From contig NC_133027.1 in assembly GCF_048771995.1 (NCBI RefSeq), positions 59,767,501 through 59,831,500 on the forward strand: a stretch of DNA of 64,000 nucleotides, read 5' to 3'. Origin of the DNA: Taeniopygia guttata. Lineage: Eukaryota > Chordata > Aves > Passeriformes > Estrildidae. Below are positions 61,901 through 64,000 of the stretch, in pieces. Within the stretch, counting starts at the first letter, position 1. Every line of letters starts with the position of its first letter. Under the pieces are notes generated by a model that was given only the letters and a program-made list of their open reading frames with translations, was not told where the DNA came from and searched no databases. A program made the translations under genes and the position numbers.

Positions 61901-62974
61901 TCCCTTTTTTGGCTTTGGAGTGGAGCAATAGTCTCTGTGAGGAAGAAGCAAGGTAATTTCAAGAAAGTTCAGAAAGGAGTAACATCTTTATCAATCTGCT
62001 ACGTCAACATGAAACTAAGATCAAAACAAAGCTTTCTTAGCTCAATCCTTTTAAGCAAGCAAATATAGCAAAACTGAATTATCATACATTTTAGAACAGG
62101 CAAGTAAGGACAGTACAAAAATGGGAAAGAGGAAGTGCTTAAAGAAGTAATCTATGAGCTTCGTAAAATGATTCAGTCTTTTGTTAGCTTGCAGAAAATG
62201 TAGTTTTCCACAAAACATGCCAGACAGTCACAGTTAATTTTCAAGTCATAATTTTACTTTATTGAAATTAGAAATATGAGAAAATATAGCAATTCTTTAT
62301 TTCATCTCTGTGATAAAATAACAAATATGAAAATATATGACAAATATGAATATGATTTGAAAATATATGATAAATAACAAATATGAAAATATATGATAAA
62401 ATAACAAAAATGTTTGATACCATTGCTCCTGGTAACATCTGTGTTGCTACTGGACATGAAATGAGTACACAGAAACTTGGTAAGTTCAAACAAGAAAAAG
62501 AGCCAATTTTATTTCTGACCTCGCAATAAATAGAATTCCAAAAGTGACAGTGGATTGGAGGATGAAATTGCCACCTCTCCAACCACACTGGTCAAACCAA
62601 CAGTCCATTAATTCCTCCAACAAAGAAGAATGAAAAACAATCATTATTTACATGAACAGTGCATGAAAACTCCAGTAGAAATATGTAAACATCAGAAGGC
62701 ATAGAAAACTTTTAAAAGAACTTTAAAACTTTCAAAATAACTATAAAAGAAAACTTAACACTTTTAAAAATCAGGGCAACATGTCTGTTATACTGAAAGA
62801 TAAATATTACCTCAGTGGGTTGGGGTAATATTGCAACAGTCATTGTGCTGGTATGAATGCGTCCTTGTTTTTCTGTCTTTGGTACCCGCTGAACACGATG
62901 CACTCCTCCTTCAAACTTCATGTATTTGTAAGCTTCAAGTCCTGCTATACTGGCTACTGCATGTCTTAGGCCAC
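58709..62974 (-). CDS. MTRF1L: MTRF1L (mtRF1a), mitochondrial peptide chain release factor, 3' part
   Basis: This class I release factor reads UAA and UAG in the mitochondrial ribosome and triggers peptide release. Four exons are present on the minus strand: 62974-62811, 61552-61435, 59661-59525 and 58924-58709. All have AG/GT junctions and compatible phases. They encode the C-terminal 211 residues or so of a protein of about 380 in human. Visible motifs are the codon-recognition PxT (here PKT in [11 protein letters not shown]), the catalytic GGQ in [17 protein letters not shown], and the RF domain tail [16 protein letters not shown]. The C-terminus is about five residues longer than I expect for human, ending in an Asn/Ser-rich tail. 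The first exon here starts inside a Gly codon, so upstream exons with the mitochondrial targeting sequence and N-terminal helices lie past the right edge. Confidence 0.97.
59290..59386 (+). mobile_element. CR1 LINE 3' end in the last MTRF1L intron
   Basis: GTGGTCTAGTGGAAGGCATC, GGTAGGAGGGTTGGAGCTAG, TTTTTAAGGTCCCTGCCAAT and ACTATTCTGTGATTCC match the CR1 terminus on the plus strand, antisense to MTRF1L. Confidence 0.9.
59525..59661 (-). CDS. MTRF1L: MTRF1L exon following GGQ (helical region)
   Basis: A 137-nt exon; the acceptor ttttgacag precedes GGATTG and the donor is CAA|gtaagt. It completes a split Gly codon and encodes 45 residues: [20 protein letters not shown] and then a Lys/Glu-rich helix ending NYARKIQ. 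This matches the RF family block SECQQERSQ. Confidence 0.95.
59662..61434 (-). other. MTRF1L intron between the GGQ exon and the following exon
   Basis: AT-rich, with no recognisable repeat body or extra exon. Bounded by consensus GT and AG. Confidence 0.75.
61435..61552 (-). CDS. MTRF1L: MTRF1L exon with GGQ catalytic motif
   Basis: A 118-nt exon; the acceptor catgacag precedes ATGAGG and the donor is ACAG|gtgctg. It encodes [20 protein letters not shown] and then [15 protein letters not shown]. The GGQ enters the peptidyl transferase centre and drives hydrolysis of peptidyl-tRNA. The last base starts the next Gly codon. Confidence 0.96.
62311..62411 (+). repeat. AT-rich variant tandem repeat in an MTRF1L intron
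   Basis: Several copies of ATAACAAATATGAAAATATA with variants and small deletions, separated by ATGATAAA spacers. The minus strand reads as Tyr/Phe/Ile-rich ORFs with no coding meaning. Confidence 0.8.
62811..62974 (-). CDS. MTRF1L: MTRF1L exon with PKT codon-recognition motif
   Basis: A 164-nt exon; the acceptor tttaag precedes GTGGCC and the donor is GAG|gtaata. It begins with two bases completing a Gly codon and encodes 54 residues: [27 protein letters not shown] and [14 protein letters not shown]. The PxT tripeptide is the stop-codon discriminator of RF1-type factors. Confidence 0.96.
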
Positions 62975-64000
62975 CTTAAACAGAGAAGAAAAACAGTTGT
63001 AAACCTTTAAAAACTGCTGGTACTATGCTGTTATACTTCAAACAGTGTATTTACACATCACTGGCGTTTGTTTCTTAAAATGATGAATTTACCACTTAAA
63101 CATTTGGGCAAAATTATGCTGAAAATGCAAGAACAATCTTAAAACTGTGCATATTTACTCACGCAGCAGTTCAAAAAGGAAAGGACTGTCAACTTCTGTT
63201 TTGTAGAGTCCAATTTAATTATTTTTATATACATTTTTAATACATTTTATATACACCTATATAATACTTTTCTGGAGCAAACAGAATACAGATTGCTTCA
63301 CCTCTTACCAATACCTCCAGCAAAACACTTGACAGCAACATCCTACAAGCACTGAACAGCTTGGAACTTGGAGGTCAAGTCCATAGCAATCACGGCTTTG
63401 GGACAGAGTTTGTTGCTCTACTACTTTATGACATCCTTGATATTCCTTGTTTGCTGGTGTGCAGTATAAGTGAAGGATCAGAGAAGTGATGGCACTATAA
63501 ATGAATATATCATTTATATATAAATGAATGAGTATATTTCACCCCATATGTAATATATTATAAATGAATACATTTCACCCATTTTTGTTTTTAATGCAGC
63601 TCAATTCCCAAATCCCACTCTCAGCACAGTGGATGGTGTGCCATCACAGTGGATAGGGAATGACTGAAGAAGACCCGGGTGGCCTTGAAAGAGTATTGCT
63701 CTTCAAGCCTTGCAATATGAAACCACAGCTGAGGAAAAGAAGAGGCTTCTCAGAAATACTGGTTTAAGCTATCTCTCAGACTAAGGAACTCAACCATAGG
63801 GACAAAACAACAGCTTTTTAAAAAAGTAAAATGAAGAGAACATGGAATCTGAAAATGCCCTGTGCAGCAGGAAAAAGTCATCCACCAGAACACAGGCCAG
63901 ATTGTTCGCCTTCACGGACATGTTCGTGTTCGTTCACTCATAACTTATATTAAAATATACATTGTTTTACAGCCATGTTTGTGAAAGATAGGAAGAGTCA
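62975..64000 (-). other. MTRF1L upstream intron, incomplete
   Basis: No further MTRF1L exon was recognised up to the window edge; the exon encoding the VGGQEA region expected upstream is absent. It contains the degenerate AT repeat at 63,494-63,580 and a duplicated CACAGTGGAT near 63,625-63,655. Confidence 0.6.
63494..63580 (+). repeat. Degenerate AT-rich repeat (TATAAATGAAT...TTTCACCC)
   Basis: TATAAATGAAT occurs three times, and two of these are followed shortly by CATTTCACCC or TATTTCACCCC. It lies in the partial upstream MTRF1L intron. Confidence 0.65.

Noticed and set aside
1-64000. tRNA genes, CRISPR arrays, bacterial operons or terminators
   Set aside because: No tRNA A/B box pairs, spaced direct repeats or ribosome-binding-site-led gene strings were seen; the sequence is vertebrate nuclear DNA.

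Overview
This is a vertebrate nuclear window, almost certainly from a bird and probably a passerine. The evidence is the many CR1 LINE copies with the avian CR1 3' tail (ATTCTATG-type repeats), one passerine-style LTR fragment that starts TGTCCCGG, an AT-rich background with short introns, and two split genes that I recognise as amniote orthologues. I see no bacterial-style operons, no CRISPR array and no tRNA or rRNA gene. The species call is inference.

Layout. Positions 1 to about 50,500 hold no gene I can support. This stretch is AT-rich intergenic DNA with decayed CR1 copies (about 7.6, 15.9-16.8, 17.3, 21.7, 24.5, 30.2, 31.0-32.6 and 49.9 kb), one LTR fragment (12.6 kb), simple repeats, and a 515-bp uninterrupted GGGAA tract (103 copies, 19,606-20,120). 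From 50.5 to 56.7 kb lies FBXO5 (EMI1) on the minus strand. I resolved four coding exons, a 5' non-coding exon inside a strong CpG island (about 55.84-56.96 kb), and a poly(A) signal. From about 58.3 kb to the right edge lies the 3' part of MTRF1L (mitochondrial release factor 1a), also minus strand. Four coding exons are present, including the PKT codon-recognition and GGQ catalytic motifs. Its 5' exons lie beyond position 64,000.

The order and orientation FBXO5 then MTRF1L, both minus, match the arrangement I know from human 6q25.2, where VIP lies on the far side of FBXO5. I looked for VIP/PHI-coding sequence in the left 50 kb and did not see it. The two genes are unrelated in function. FBXO5 inhibits APC/C through S and G2 phase. 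MTRF1L ends mitochondrial translation at UAA/UAG.

I found no undescribed multi-gene system. The items most worth a second look are the very long, pure, G-quadruplex-prone GGGAA tract, the FBXO5 promoter with three evenly spaced CCAAT boxes and nearby TTTAAA elements, and the absence of an AUG in FBXO5 exon 1 although the reading frame stays open through it.
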